Positions 25,187-35,809 of a stretch of 64,000 nucleotides of DNA are shown here, piece by piece; position 1 is the stretch's first letter; the number at the start of each line of letters is the position of its first letter. Origin of the DNA: Theobroma cacao (lineage: Eukaryota; Streptophyta; Magnoliopsida; Malvales; Malvaceae); the NCBI RefSeq assembly GCF_000208745.1, contig NC_030851.1:36167442-36231441 (forward strand). Direction: 5' to 3'. The position numbers and the translations under genes are program-made. The notes under the pieces were generated by a model. It did no database searches and had not been told where the DNA came from. It saw only the letters and a program-made list of their open reading frames with translations.

Positions 25187-26574
25187 CCTTCTTGAATCCT
25201 TTAAGTCATTTTGGACTAAATTTGAGTTTTTCAAGTGCATGATGGAACAATCAATAAAAAAATCAATAAAAAAAAGCAAGTGTGAAAGATGAAGCTCTAG
25301 GGTGAAAACCCGAAAGGGCAGTCTAGAGCGAAGATAAAAAAAAAAAAAAAGAGGAAAGAAAAAATGAGTGAAAAAGATAAAGTTCTAGGGTGAAAACCTA
25401 AAAGGGCAGTCTAGGGCGAAGATGGGGATTTATGAAGCCACTCATGATTCCAACTAAGGTGATAACAAGAAGCACTAAAGATAGACCATTTCAAGACAGT
25501 TGAATGCATTGGACACCTTTCTAAGGGTTTAAGACTCTCAAGCACCCTTAAAGATTCAAGCTCATTTGGAAAAAAATCCATACTGAATTTTGAGCATATC
25601 TCTGTCAAAATAACCTTCTGCAATATTAAACCTGTAATAGCTAGTCTTGATATTTATCATTTTGCCACATATCATGAGGTTTAGAAAGTGTCAAATTTGA
25701 TTGTGATTTGAAATGAATCTTTTTACAAAAATCATTATACATTTGTGAGCTTAGATAAAGAAACTTCAACTTTTCTTCTTTCCCTCATGAAATGGTAAAA
25801 ATCTTTATTGATGACCAAGCCCTTGATGTGTTAAACCATCCAACCCATATGAAAGACTAGGTTGTCATTTGGCTCATCCAAAATCATTTCAAACAGTAAT
25901 CATCAATTTTCAAGAGATTCAAGTATCACATGTTGAAAAAATGTCAAATTGACTCAGTTTTGATCCAAACTTTAATTACCTTTAGTCATAAAATTTGGTT
26001 TTGTGGAGCAATTTTATCAAAATTCAAGACGCTTTGAAAGTAATGGAGAGTTCTTCATTTTTGTAAAGTAACTTCTGCTATTGTAATATGAAGATCAAAA
26101 GTTTTAAATGATGAGATAAGCATTTTTGTGAATCTTTTCTCATGGATCAAGAGGTATGGAATCTTTGAAATCAAGTTTGGATTGATACACGATCTCATGG
26201 GGATATCCATATTCGAGAAGTAACTTCAAGAATTGGGAATGATATGACAAGACTAGCAAGAAAGTTCTTTTGTGATAAAGTGATTGGCAATTGCACAAAA
26301 GATCATAGAAAAGTGTGCAAAGATAGGAAGAATGACTTTCAATAGAGGAAGACGCTGAAATGAAATGATGAGATAAAGGTAATTTTTCCTCCTGTCATGC
26401 AATCATGCATGCATGCACATGACCATGCAACAGTGAGGTTGGACATTTTCTGTGCAATAGTCAACATTCACACATATTTATATGCATTGGGAAAGGTAAA
26501 AATCCATGCAACACAAAAACCATGCAAAGACATCAAGCCTTGGTTAATTTGAGAACCACTTTGAAACATTTCAG
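25187..26574 (+). other. element A 3' internal region
   Basis: Non-coding. It contains a two-copy direct repeat at about 25285-25330 and 25381-25425 (TCTAGGGTGAAAAC and GGGCAGTCTAG), separated by A-rich sequence. Confidence 0.6.
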
Positions 26575-27160
26575 ATAATTAATGTTAAGATTTTTAAAGT
26601 TACGTTGCCTCAGTTTTTGAGGAGCCACATTTCCTAAATCCTCCGGGTACATTCTGAAGACCTTCGGGCACATTATTCTCTTAAATCCTCCGAGTGCATC
26701 TTCTAAAATCTCCGGGTAATTAGTTTCAAGGTTTTTTTAAGTTACGTTATCTCAATTTTCGAGGAGCTACATTTTTCTCTTAAAACCTCCGGGTATATCT
26801 TCAAAACCTCCATGTACATCTTCAAGACCTCCGGGTACATTCCTAAAACCTCCGGGTAATTAGTTTTAAGATTTCTTCAAAATTACGCTATTTCATTTTG
26901 AGATGAAGAGTATCTTTTTCTTCTAAAACCTCCGGGGATATCTTCAAAACCTCCGGGTACATATGTAAAACCTCTGGGTACATTCCTAAAACTTCCAAGT
27001 AATTAGTTTTAAAATTTCTTCAAAATTACGTGACCTCATTTTGAGATGAGGAACAACTTTTTCTTCTAAAACCTCCGAGTACATTCTTCAAAACCTCCGG
27101 GTAATTAGCTTCAAAATTCTTTTTAAGTTAGATAGCCTCATTTTGGTATGAGGAGCTTTT
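26575..27160 (+). repeat. CCTCCGGGTA repeat region before the 3' LTR
   Basis: Many copies of AAACCTCCGGGTACAT or close variants, organised in larger units of roughly 140 bp. Each larger unit also carries a TTACGTnnnCTCATTTTGAGATGAGG-like block. It is a two-level tandem repeat just upstream of the polypurine tract. Confidence 0.85.
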
Positions 27161-27248
27161 TATTATTAAAAAAGAAAAAAAGACTTTTAATCTGGTCCAA
27201 AGAAGGTGTCTACATTTTTGCACTATTCTTGATTCTCAAGAATGTACA

Positions 27249-27260
27249 AAGAGGGGCAAC
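27249..27260 (+). other. polypurine tract of element A
   Basis: The purine-rich AAGAGGGGCAAC lies directly before the 3' LTR start TGTAGACACC and would prime plus-strand DNA synthesis. Confidence 0.85.
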
Positions 27261-29475
27261 TGTAGACACCCAAAAAAATCAAAAAAATAAAATAAATAAT
27301 AAAATAATAATATAATGAAAAAAAAAAGAAAAAAGGAATGGCTGGGCGTACGCCCAACCATCCCTTCCCTCAACCACCTTCAATGATGGGGCTTCTGACT
27401 ACCAACTCCTTGGTGCCAGAACCCCATTACTGGGTTGTCCAAATTTTTGGACAACCTGGCTTTTGAAGATTGACAACCTGTAAAAAGAAAAAAGGGGGAG
27501 GGGAACCGAAAACAAACCCAGAAAGAAATCTCTCGGAGCCAAAAACCTGCAAACCAAAAATTCCTAAGAATCCCTAGGAACCCAAAAACCCAGCAATCGA
27601 TAATCCCAAAAAAATCCCTAGGCAACCAAGAAACCACAAAACAGCAACCAGAGGAAATCCTAATTTTCTAGCAGCCACAATAATCCAAAAATCAGAAAAA
27701 ATGCATCCAAAAAATACAAAAAAAAATTAGTCAAAAATACACAATAGAAGGATAGTAACCAAATTTGGGGGGGGGGGGGGATTTTTTTTATTATTTTGGA
27801 TTTTTTTGGGGTACTTGCACCTCCGTCGGTGGGTAGTCAAGGGCCTTAACTACCGGCAGAAGGAAAGGAGCGACGTCAGTAACGCCGAGCAGCTGCATGG
27901 AGGACAGATCTTGAGCTAAAGCCTATCGGCGGTAAGAGACGATGAAGAGGGAAAGCCGACCGGAGGTAGAAGAAGGCGAGGAGAGGTCCGGTCTTGGTAG
28001 CCGGCACCGGTAGGAGAGGAAAGATTCGACTGCCAATAAGAGATCTGGTTGGTGAGCTTGCCACCGATCAAAGAACGGTGAAGGAGAAACAAATAGTACC
28101 GATCGGTGGTTGGGAGAGAGATTGGAGTGGCACTGACGAAAAGGGAAGCTTGGGTCACCGATCGGCTGCAGGAGAGGAAAAGGTAGCCGGTTAGGGAGGT
28201 CCGGTTTGGGGTGGCTATTAAAGGGAGCTGGTGAGATTTTAGAGAGAAGGCAAAGAGATTTGTTTCTAAAGAGAGAAGTTGAAGAGACAAAATGGGAAGA
28301 AATGAAGAAAATGAAGCTTAAATAGCTAAGAGCTGAGGCATGTGAAACGGCGTCGTTTTGGGCACTAGGGGGGTGTTGAGCAGGAGACCAACACGATGCG
28401 TTTTGATAAGAGGCCACGCGGGCCTTAAGGAGGCAGTTTAATTGAAGTAGGTCGGCATTTTGGCCGCCTTTAGCCCACCAAGGTAAATCCTTAACCCCTT
28501 TGTGGATCTGTTTGTTGGCCCATTTTGTATGATTTCCATTTTGAGAAATATTAGGTAGAATTAATTTTAAATTATTATAGTATAAATTTTTTTATTATTA
28601 TTTTATGATATTTTAAGACTTAGGAGATTTATGCAAATGGAAGAATATAGAAACAATGAAGCATAAAAAAAATAATAAATAATAGTAATAAAAAATAAAC
28701 AAAAAATACAAAATTCCATGATATTAACCACAAGCATAATATACCGATGATGGGATCTTTCGAGGATCTTGCGAATGCGAGTATTCCTCGAAAAGTTTCC
28801 TAGGTGAAAAGGTGTCCCCGAGTCCCACCAGTATGATGGGAGGGCTCGAGAAACATCTTTAATAAAAAGCTTTTGCTCGTATTAGGTTCATTATTCACGA
28901 AAATATTATTTTTTAAAGAAAAACGTACAATAACACCGATTATGGGAATTATTCGTTAAATTTACAAAGGCGAGTTTCTCGGATAATTCCCTAGGTGAGA
29001 GAACACCCCGAATCCCACCAGTATGATGGGCGGATTAGGGAGAACGTTCTCAATAAAAGGTTATTCGTCCGACATTTTTATCTCACGCCATGCATCTCAT
29101 CTTTCCTTATATTTGCATTCCATTTTAGGTTAAATAGGAGATAAAATAAGAGAATAATAACTAAGGAAATATAGTGAACTTAAAAAATTAAAGCCTAATA
29201 AGATAATCTAAAAATGGGACCGTTCATGGAACGGGCATCCCGGGAGTGCTAATCCTTCTCCGAGTGTAACCGTACTCCTGAACTTAGATCTAGAAAAACG
29301 TAGATCAGTTTAAGGTTCTTTTCAGTGGGCTTAAAATTAATTTAAGGCATTATCGATTAGAATCGAGTCAATAGATGGCCAATCGCACCTAGTAAAAAAG
29401 ATTTGTGACGACTCCTAATTTTTAGAGTTTTCATCACGTATGGCGGTCGGATTCTTGGACCCGCACGTTATGACA
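27261..29475 (+). repeat. 3' LTR of element A
   Basis: It runs from TGTAGACACC to CGCACGTTATGACA and is collinear with the 5' LTR over its whole length, including the antisense CT-rich block, the 190-bp modules and a 14-G run (27767-27780). It is followed directly by the target copy CTATG. Confidence 0.95.
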
Positions 29476-30478
29476 CTATGGAAGAACTCAAAAACACGGT
29501 TTGGAGTTATGATGGATCTAAGGAGCCAGGCCTTAATGGATTCAACCTTAATTTCTATAAACGTAATTGGAACACGGTAAAGTACGACCTCTTTGCTGTC
29601 ATTTCTAATTTTATGACTTTGGGTAAACTTGAAAAGGGTCTCAACTCTTCCTTTATTACCTTTATCCCTAAGGTCCAAAGTCTCACTTTTTTTAGGGACT
29701 TTGGACCTTTTAGCTTAGTGAGTTTGGTCTACAATATTATATCCAAGCTTCTAGCTAACAAACTCAAGATTGTTATCTCTAAGGTAATTAGTGATAATCC
29801 GAGTGCTTTTGTGAGTGGGTGTCACATTGTTGATGATATCATGTTGGCCAATGAAATTATTCATTGTATGAAGATCAAAAAATTCCACAAAGGTGGGATT
29901 GTTTTTAAGCTTGATTTCAAAAAGGCTTTTGATTGTGTGGATTCAAGTTTTCTCTTGCTTGTGATGGAAGCTGTGGGCTTTGGATATAAATGTCGTAATT
30001 GGATTCATGAATGCATTTCCACAGTTAGAGTGTCCATTCTTATTAATGGTTTTCCCACTTAAAAGCTTTCTATGAAGCAAGGACTTCGCCAAGGAGATCC
30101 TTTGTCACCATTCCTTTTCATCATGGTAGTGGAGACCCTGCATCTCACTCTCATTAGAGCTGAATGTGTTAATCTTTTTAAAGGCATCACACTCACAACC
30201 TCAAGTATCAGTATCTTCCACCTTCAATTTGCCAATATACTAACATGTTTTTTGAAACTGATATGCAGGGTGCCATTAATGTCTGTCGTCTTTTACGTTG
30301 CTTTGAGTTAGCTTCTGATCTTCGTATCAACTTTCAAAAATCTTGTGTCCATTCTGTGGGTGTTTCAGATGATGTGGGTAAGAATATCTCAAACATTCTT
30401 CATTGTGAAATGGGTTCATTACCTTTTAATTATCTTTGCATTCCACTTGGTGCTAACCTTCAACGCATCAGTACTTAG
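29476..30478 (+). pseudogene. LINE-1 ORF2, reverse transcriptase
   Basis: Motifs in order: GLNGFNLNFYK, the finger/palm start, VFKLDFKKAFDCVD (motif A with its Asp), MKQGLRQGDPLSPFLFIM (motif B), then HLQFA followed by lesions. The catalytic FADD is destroyed: the first Asp codon reads AAT, and 1 bp is lost in the second, shifting the frame. Downstream FETDMQGAINV, ELASDLRINFQKS and NYLCIPLGANL are recognisable. A TAA interrupts at about 30061. The RT is dead. Confidence 0.9.
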
Positions 30479-32144
30479 GTCCTAGTTATTAACAATTTTA
30501 AGAGGCATCTTGCACGGTGGCAACGAAAATACCTCTTTTTTTGGGGTAGGATTACTCTCATTAATTCGGTGTTAAACTCTCTTCCTTTATACTCCTTTGC
30601 TGTCTTTCAAGCAACAAAAAGAGTCATCTGTAAACTTGAATAGTTAAGGAGAGCTTTCTTATGGGGTGGCACAATTGAGAAAAAGAAGATTGCAAAGGTT
30701 CAATGGGGTACAGTTTGCAAACCAAAGAGATTTTGTGGGCTTGTAATTTCAAGTCTTAAAAATAGGAACCTGGCTTTACTCGCCAAGTGATGGTGGCGCT
30801 ATGGCATTGATGAAAAAGCCCTCTGAACATAATCAATTTTTGACAAATATGGTAGCAAGCCTTCTCATTGGATGCCCTCTTTTTTTAACACTAGGAGATT
30901 GTCAACCTTATAAAGACCTTTTATTTCTCTACCTTCAAGCTAAGGTATTCAAGATCTTGTAGAAGATCGAGCTTGTAGTTGGATTATGGGAGATGGAACC
31001 ACTATATTTGCCTGGTTTGACCGTTGGATTGATGATGTTCCCTTGTGCTTGAAACATCCTCGCTTATTTTCCTTGGTCGTTTCAAAGGAAATGAAAGTCG
31101 TTGTTGCTTAGTTCTTGGTCAATTAATTATAGACGAATCCTTCGCACATGGGAGAAGGAAATATATGATGAAATTCTCCAGAAGTTATCCTCAGTCTCTC
31201 TTCTCAATGGAAGAAGAGACAAGCTCATTTGGCGGCATGACTCTAGAGGTACTTTTTCAGTCAAAACCTTTTGCTTTTTGCTTAACTCAAATCTTAACGG
31301 CCAAGTGGTCTGGTTCCACTCCATTTGGCGCTTGTCTATCCCACGTAAGGTGCAATGTTTTTTGTGGCTCTCAATTATCTATGCCATTCCCACTAGAAGT
31401 TTTCCTTTTTCACAAGGTGTCCATTTTTCTCCTGACCAGATCTGTTGTTCTTGGTGCGAACAAGTTAAGGAGACATGTTCCCACATTCTTCTCACTTGTT
31501 ATTTTAGTTTGTATGTGTGGTGCCTTGTTATTCACTGGTGGGGTTTTACGTGGTGTTCTACCAACTCAGTAGCATCCTTCAGTCAAGCTTGGTCAAGCTG
31601 CCCTCTTTTAGGTATTACTCTTAAACGATGAATGAATGTTTGTGGAGCTACTTTTTGGTCCCTATGGTTGGCGCGGAATGATACCATATTTAATAAAAAA
31701 GTGTGAAATTGGGATGAAATCTTTTTCCTTATCAAAACTCGTCTCTATTTTGGATTCGTGCATGTGAAGGAGTTAACGCTATTGATGAATATTGTTGGTG
31801 GCATGAACCATGGATCTCTCAAATGGAACGCTCTTCATCATAGGCTTGGGGTCTTTTGGGTACCACCTCCTGATGGTGAGTTTAAATTTAATGTGGATGG
31901 CTCGACAAGGGGCAAACCGGATCCTATAGATTGTGGAGGTGTCTTTCATGACACGAAAGGATTTGTTGTGGGTTTATTCTTCGATCCTCTTGGTATCCAA
32001 GACTTAAATTACACGATGCTTATAACCATCCTTTATGCCCTGTGTGTTTTCTCAGCTTCCCCCTTCGCAGGTACGCCTTTGATTATTGAATTTGACTCCA
32101 AGATTGCATTGATTTGGATTCAGAAAACTAAACGTAGACCATGA
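30479..32144 (+). pseudogene. LINE-1 ORF2, zf-RVT and RNase H
   Basis: After RT come WQRKYLFFWGRITLINS, several TGG-to-TGA/TAG type stops (for example 30788-30790 in LLAKWWWRY), the reverse-transcriptase zinc-binding segment (IPRKVQCFLWL, CCSWCEQVKETCSHILLTC) and an RNase H-like end (FKFNVDGSTRGKP, LIIEFDSKIALIWIQ). This is the domain order of plant L1 LINEs. Confidence 0.88.
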
Positions 32145-32543
32145 AATTTATGGCATGTTTTCAATGAGCTCGATGCGTTAAGGCTCTCCATTACGGTAAC
32201 TTTTTATCACATTCGTTTGCTGATTCATTGGCAAGGTATGGAGTTGACAAAACTTCTTTCTTCTGTCCTTGGTGGTAAAATTGTCTTCATCTGACTTTTA
32301 GTGTTTTCTGCCTTTCATCAAGCTCCATTTGTCTTTACTTTCGGGTTGTCACTTGTCACTTTATGTACAGTGTTCTCTTTTTGTACCTTTGGTTGGTTAT
32401 GTTGATCTTTTTGTGTTATGTGCTGCATTCTGATTATGTTGTTCTTTGATGTAGCAGCAGTCTTTTTCTAGCCCTTTTCCTGATTTTACTGTATAGTTTT
32501 AAAATGATTATTAATACAAATCTTTTGTGGCTGAGAAAAAAAA
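32145..32543 (+). other. LINE-1 3' untranslated region and A-tail
   Basis: T-rich 3' sequence ending TTAATACAAATC...GAGAAAAAAAA. It matches the style of the LINE-2 3' end near 51480-51520. Confidence 0.75.
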
Positions 32544-33510
32544 TCATTTTAAACTTGACTTAAATTTATTAAAAATAAATAAATTTCGGACTATAAAATA
32601 GCTTTAAGGTTTTGAAGTACCTATGCTCATTCAATTTAAGAACTACATCGGCTAATCATGTCTTCTCTTATTTTAACCTTAACAAATAATTTTAACTTCA
32701 TATTTAATTATATTTTCTTTACTTATTTTAACTTTTCTTTTTTATATTTAAACATTCAATAAATTTTCTCAAGTTTTTTCAATACTTTTGATGAAAATTA
32801 AGAGAGTTCTCTTACGTCAAAAACATTAAAAAAAATATCACTTATTCTTTTGAAAAGATTTTATAGTAAAATTTATTTTAGTATTTAAAAAAATATTAAA
32901 AATAAAATTTTTCCTCTTTTTATTTCTTATACTCCTTTCAGATTTTTGTTTTGAGAGCATGATAAGAGTTTTTTTTTTTTTTTTGAGAGGATAATATACG
33001 TTCTGCACATGATGTAATCCAGTACAAGCTGGGACGTGTGGAGACCTTCACCTAAGTAGCATCATTTTTCCATTTTGTTTTATTTGTTTTTCTATTTCCC
33101 TGAACCAGGAGAACAGTAATATACTAATAATATTTGAACAAATCAAAGCTACTAACGTTATCCTAATTGAATTCAGCAAAAAGAAACTATTATCCTTATT
33201 AGGTTGTCAGTTTTGTTGCTTGGTAAACAAAATAGGCCATTATACAGATGTTCATCGCCCTAAGTGGTGTGGAAATGGTATTAATTAAAGCATGTGATTC
33301 GATTGAGCTGAAGCTGATCACTGAAAATTCTATATGCTGATATAGGATAGTACAGTTTTTGACGTTTCCTTGTTCACTTTCAAGTTGTAACGGCTATAGA
33401 TTTGAGACATTGGTTATAACTTACTATAAGTCACATTAACAAATGTTTTCCATAAACAGAAGTCCAAAACCAATCCTGAATTGTCAAGTTTTTATTAATT
33501 TGCTGCGAAC

Positions 33511-33519
33511 TATATATGG
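33511..33519 (+). promoter_or_regulatory. TATA box of PCR-C
   Basis: TATATATGG lies 220 bp before the PCR-C start. PCR-D has TTTATATATATACA at the equivalent place, 223 bp before its start. Confidence 0.45.
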
Positions 33520-33730
33520 TGAATGGAGCCAAGGCATTAAAAGTAAATTTCAGCGAGAGGACAAGTCTAGAACCCGTCTCGGACATCGCAGTATACAAGA
33601 CCCGCAAAGATTGATTGGAATATTTCTTCCTCGTTTCAATACACAAATACAAACCCACCATCTTTCTTCTCCCTTAATTTTCTAGCCTTCAACGTCTTTT
33701 TTCCAATCTTAATATCCATCAGGCATCGCC

Positions 33731-34951
33731 ATGTACTCCACAAACAACCCAAAGTCGACGCCTGTTTTTGGGCAACAGGCTCCAGTAACTGGTGTTCCGA
33801 TCGGTACCTCAACAAACCAGCCATATTATCCTACTCAAAGTGGGAAGGTCCCTTGGTCGACAGGACTCTGTGACTGCTGCTCTGATGTTCCAAATTGTAA
33901 GCTTTTCCTTTCAAATGAATCTCTCTTCTTGGTTCTTTTTAACCCAATATATGCCCATGTTGGAAGATTTTTAAGTTGTATTAACATTTCCTCATTGGCA
34001 TCCTTGAAATTTGTTTTTAATGACTTAATTTTGTAGGTTGCATCACATGTTGGTGTCCTTACATCACTTTTGGGCAGGTTGCTGAGATCGTCGATCAAGG
34101 ATCAAGTTGTAAGTTATTGGAGGCATAAATGACAAAATAAATACTCTTTTCCTCTCATTTTGTTTTTCCATAACTAACTTTTGTATATAAGTTTTAATTT
34201 TAGTGTATTTTATATTAATTGTCTTTAAAATTCTAAGTATTATGATTTTTAATGTCAAAAAGTAAAAAAATATAAAAAAATAAGAATATTAAGTATTCAA
34301 AAGAAAAAGAGAACATAATTTTTTTTTCATCTAAAGAAAAGATGGTTAAAGAAAAGGACAGAGGGGATATATTTATCTATAGGGCAAGACTAAAGTTCAT
34401 TTTCTTTAATTAGGTGGAGTTTGTTACTACAAACTATTAAACAAAAAAATTAAAACTGATAACGTGCATGAATACCTTTTTTTTTCTATGTTGTCCATTT
34501 TTTTAATGGTTTAATACTTAATAATAATTTCCGGTGGTGCAGCTTGCGGAGCAAGTGGAGCCCTCTACGGACTACTTTGTTCCTTCATGGGGTGTGTTTG
34601 CGTTTACTCATCCTTCTATCGCACCAGAATGAGGAGTCAATACATGCTGGAGGATAGCCCCTACGGGGACTACTGCATTCATTTTTGCTGCGAGACCTGC
34701 GCCCTGTGTCAAGAGTACCGGGAGCTCAAAAACCGTGGATTTGACATGGCCCTTGGTAATTAAAATGCCAATTTGATTTCACTGGTCAGACTTAATTGCG
34801 TAAGCTATTTCTCTCAGCTGTATGATTTTTAAGTATACATCTTTTACGTGTTTTTGTTTTGGAATCTGTAGGATGGCAAGGAAACATGGTGAGGCAGCAA
34901 AACAGTGGGATGCCAATGGCTCCAGTGGTGGAAAGTGGCATGCGAAGATAG
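33731..34951 (+). CDS. PCR-C: PLAC8-family protein, 176 aa, cysteine-depleted
   Basis: Exons 33731-33896 (166 nt), 34037-34108 (72), 34543-34755 (213) and 34872-34951 (80), with proper GT/AG borders. It is closest to PCR-D across coding and non-coding sequence. The N-terminus is Gln/Thr/Pro-rich ([16 protein letters not shown]), followed by WSTGLCDC. The signature reads CCITCWCPY where relatives have CPC. Relative to PCR-D, four cysteines are lost: Tyr64, Ser103, Tyr120 and Tyr123. Three are TGC-to-TAC changes. The frame, splice sites and tail ([10 protein letters not shown]) are all intact. It may be a diverging paralogue or a gene early in decay; transport function through the CCxxxxCPC segment is questionable. 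Confidence 0.85.
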
Positions 34952-35809
34952 TAAAGAGAGATGATCTCTTTCTTAAACATGATGAACTAACTACTTATAC
35001 TAGTTTTCATCCAAAGGGATTGTGATAATTAACAATACAATTTCACCTCTGGTTATGCTTAAATAATTGTTGAATTGCCATAACAATGTGAATTCAAGTT
35101 TGTCTCCTTGCTGGTTTATAATTATAAAGTTCATTTTTTCTTGGGTTCATATACAAGTACTCTGGCTTTGGTGGCTCTGTATACTTTGGTTAAAAAAATT
35201 AAGTTGCACACATTAATTGTTAGTATGTTTAGGGTTTTCCGCTGCTGTAAAATAATTACTTTGAACCTAGCTAGCTCTAACCTTTAAATAAGTGGATACC
35301 GAATGAGAATACATTGTATTTGTTTATTGGGACAAAATTGTTCGGTTAATTCTTGGTTGGGTCCAGCGGTGGGTCTGTTTTTGTTTGGCTCCCATGGATC
35401 TGGTGGGAGGATTTTGGCTGTGTACAGGTGGGCAGTGCTAGGTATGTAAATGTACAGATTTTGTGTGGGAAGTCTGTGTGCTTCTTGAGTTTGTTGTGCT
35501 GTTTGTGGTGCATGGGATCCTACCCAAGGCATTAGAGACAGGAGAAGAGAGAGAAGGCAGTAGCCTGTAGAGCAACAAGATGAACCTTCACAAAAGAAAA
35601 ATTTTGTAATTTCCCCTTCGCTCTTTAAAGGACAATATTCCTTTTTTTAGCCCTTTTGACAATCATCATCAGCATCTTGAAAATAAAATTACTACAGACA
35701 GTACAATCATCCAAATGGAAGGAAAATCCACAAAAAGAAAGAAAAAAAAGAAAAAAAAATAAACAACATAGTAAACAGATTGAAATATATTAAGAGAGCA
35801 ACCTGTCAT
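34952..35809. other. convergent intergenic region, PCR-C to psi-PCR-B
   Basis: The first 360 bp are the duplicated 3' flank shared with PCR-D. From 35316 to about 35640 lies a G/T-rich stretch with no relative elsewhere in the window. From 35660 the 3' flank shared with PCR-A begins. Confidence 0.55.

Larger units (their letters stand above)
14165..29475 (+). mobile_element. complete gag-only Ogre/Tat-like LTR retrotransposon (element A)
   Basis: Two 2.2-kb LTRs in direct orientation, a primer-binding site, gag-like frames and a polypurine tract are all present. Identical CTATG duplications bracket the element. The internal region is about 10.9 kb, of which 3.0 kb is a later solo-LTR insertion. 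No protease, reverse transcriptase, RNase H or integrase motif was found, so it is a large non-autonomous derivative that must have used another element's enzymes. By eye the LTRs differ at several percent of positions, so the insertion is not recent. Confidence 0.92.
13319..32543 (+). mobile_element. LINE-1: L1-type non-LTR retrotransposon split by an LTR element
   Basis: Endonuclease-end and linker sequence (13319-14164) and RT, zf-RVT and RNase H sequence (29476-32144) are collinear parts of one plant L1 ORF2. The LTR element at 14165-29475 separates them. The target duplication CTATG occurs at both junctions, proving that one LINE was cut. A short A-run at 32535-32543 marks its 3' end. 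The 5' end is truncated (no ORF1, little endonuclease), and no clear LINE target duplication was found. Confidence 0.9.
32545..35315 (+). repeat. duplicated PCR block, copy 1 (holds PCR-C)
   Basis: The sequence from AAACTTGACTTAAATT just after the LINE-1 tail to GAATGAGAATACATTGTATT near 35315 aligns with 52310-55100. The alignment covers upstream flank, introns and 3' flank as well as exons. It is a segmental duplication of one PCR gene with about 2.8 kb of context. Confidence 0.85.

Noticed and set aside
35353..35535. Trp/Gly-rich frame between PCR-C and psi-PCR-B
   Set aside because: Short, no domain, both strands open, no relative in the window.
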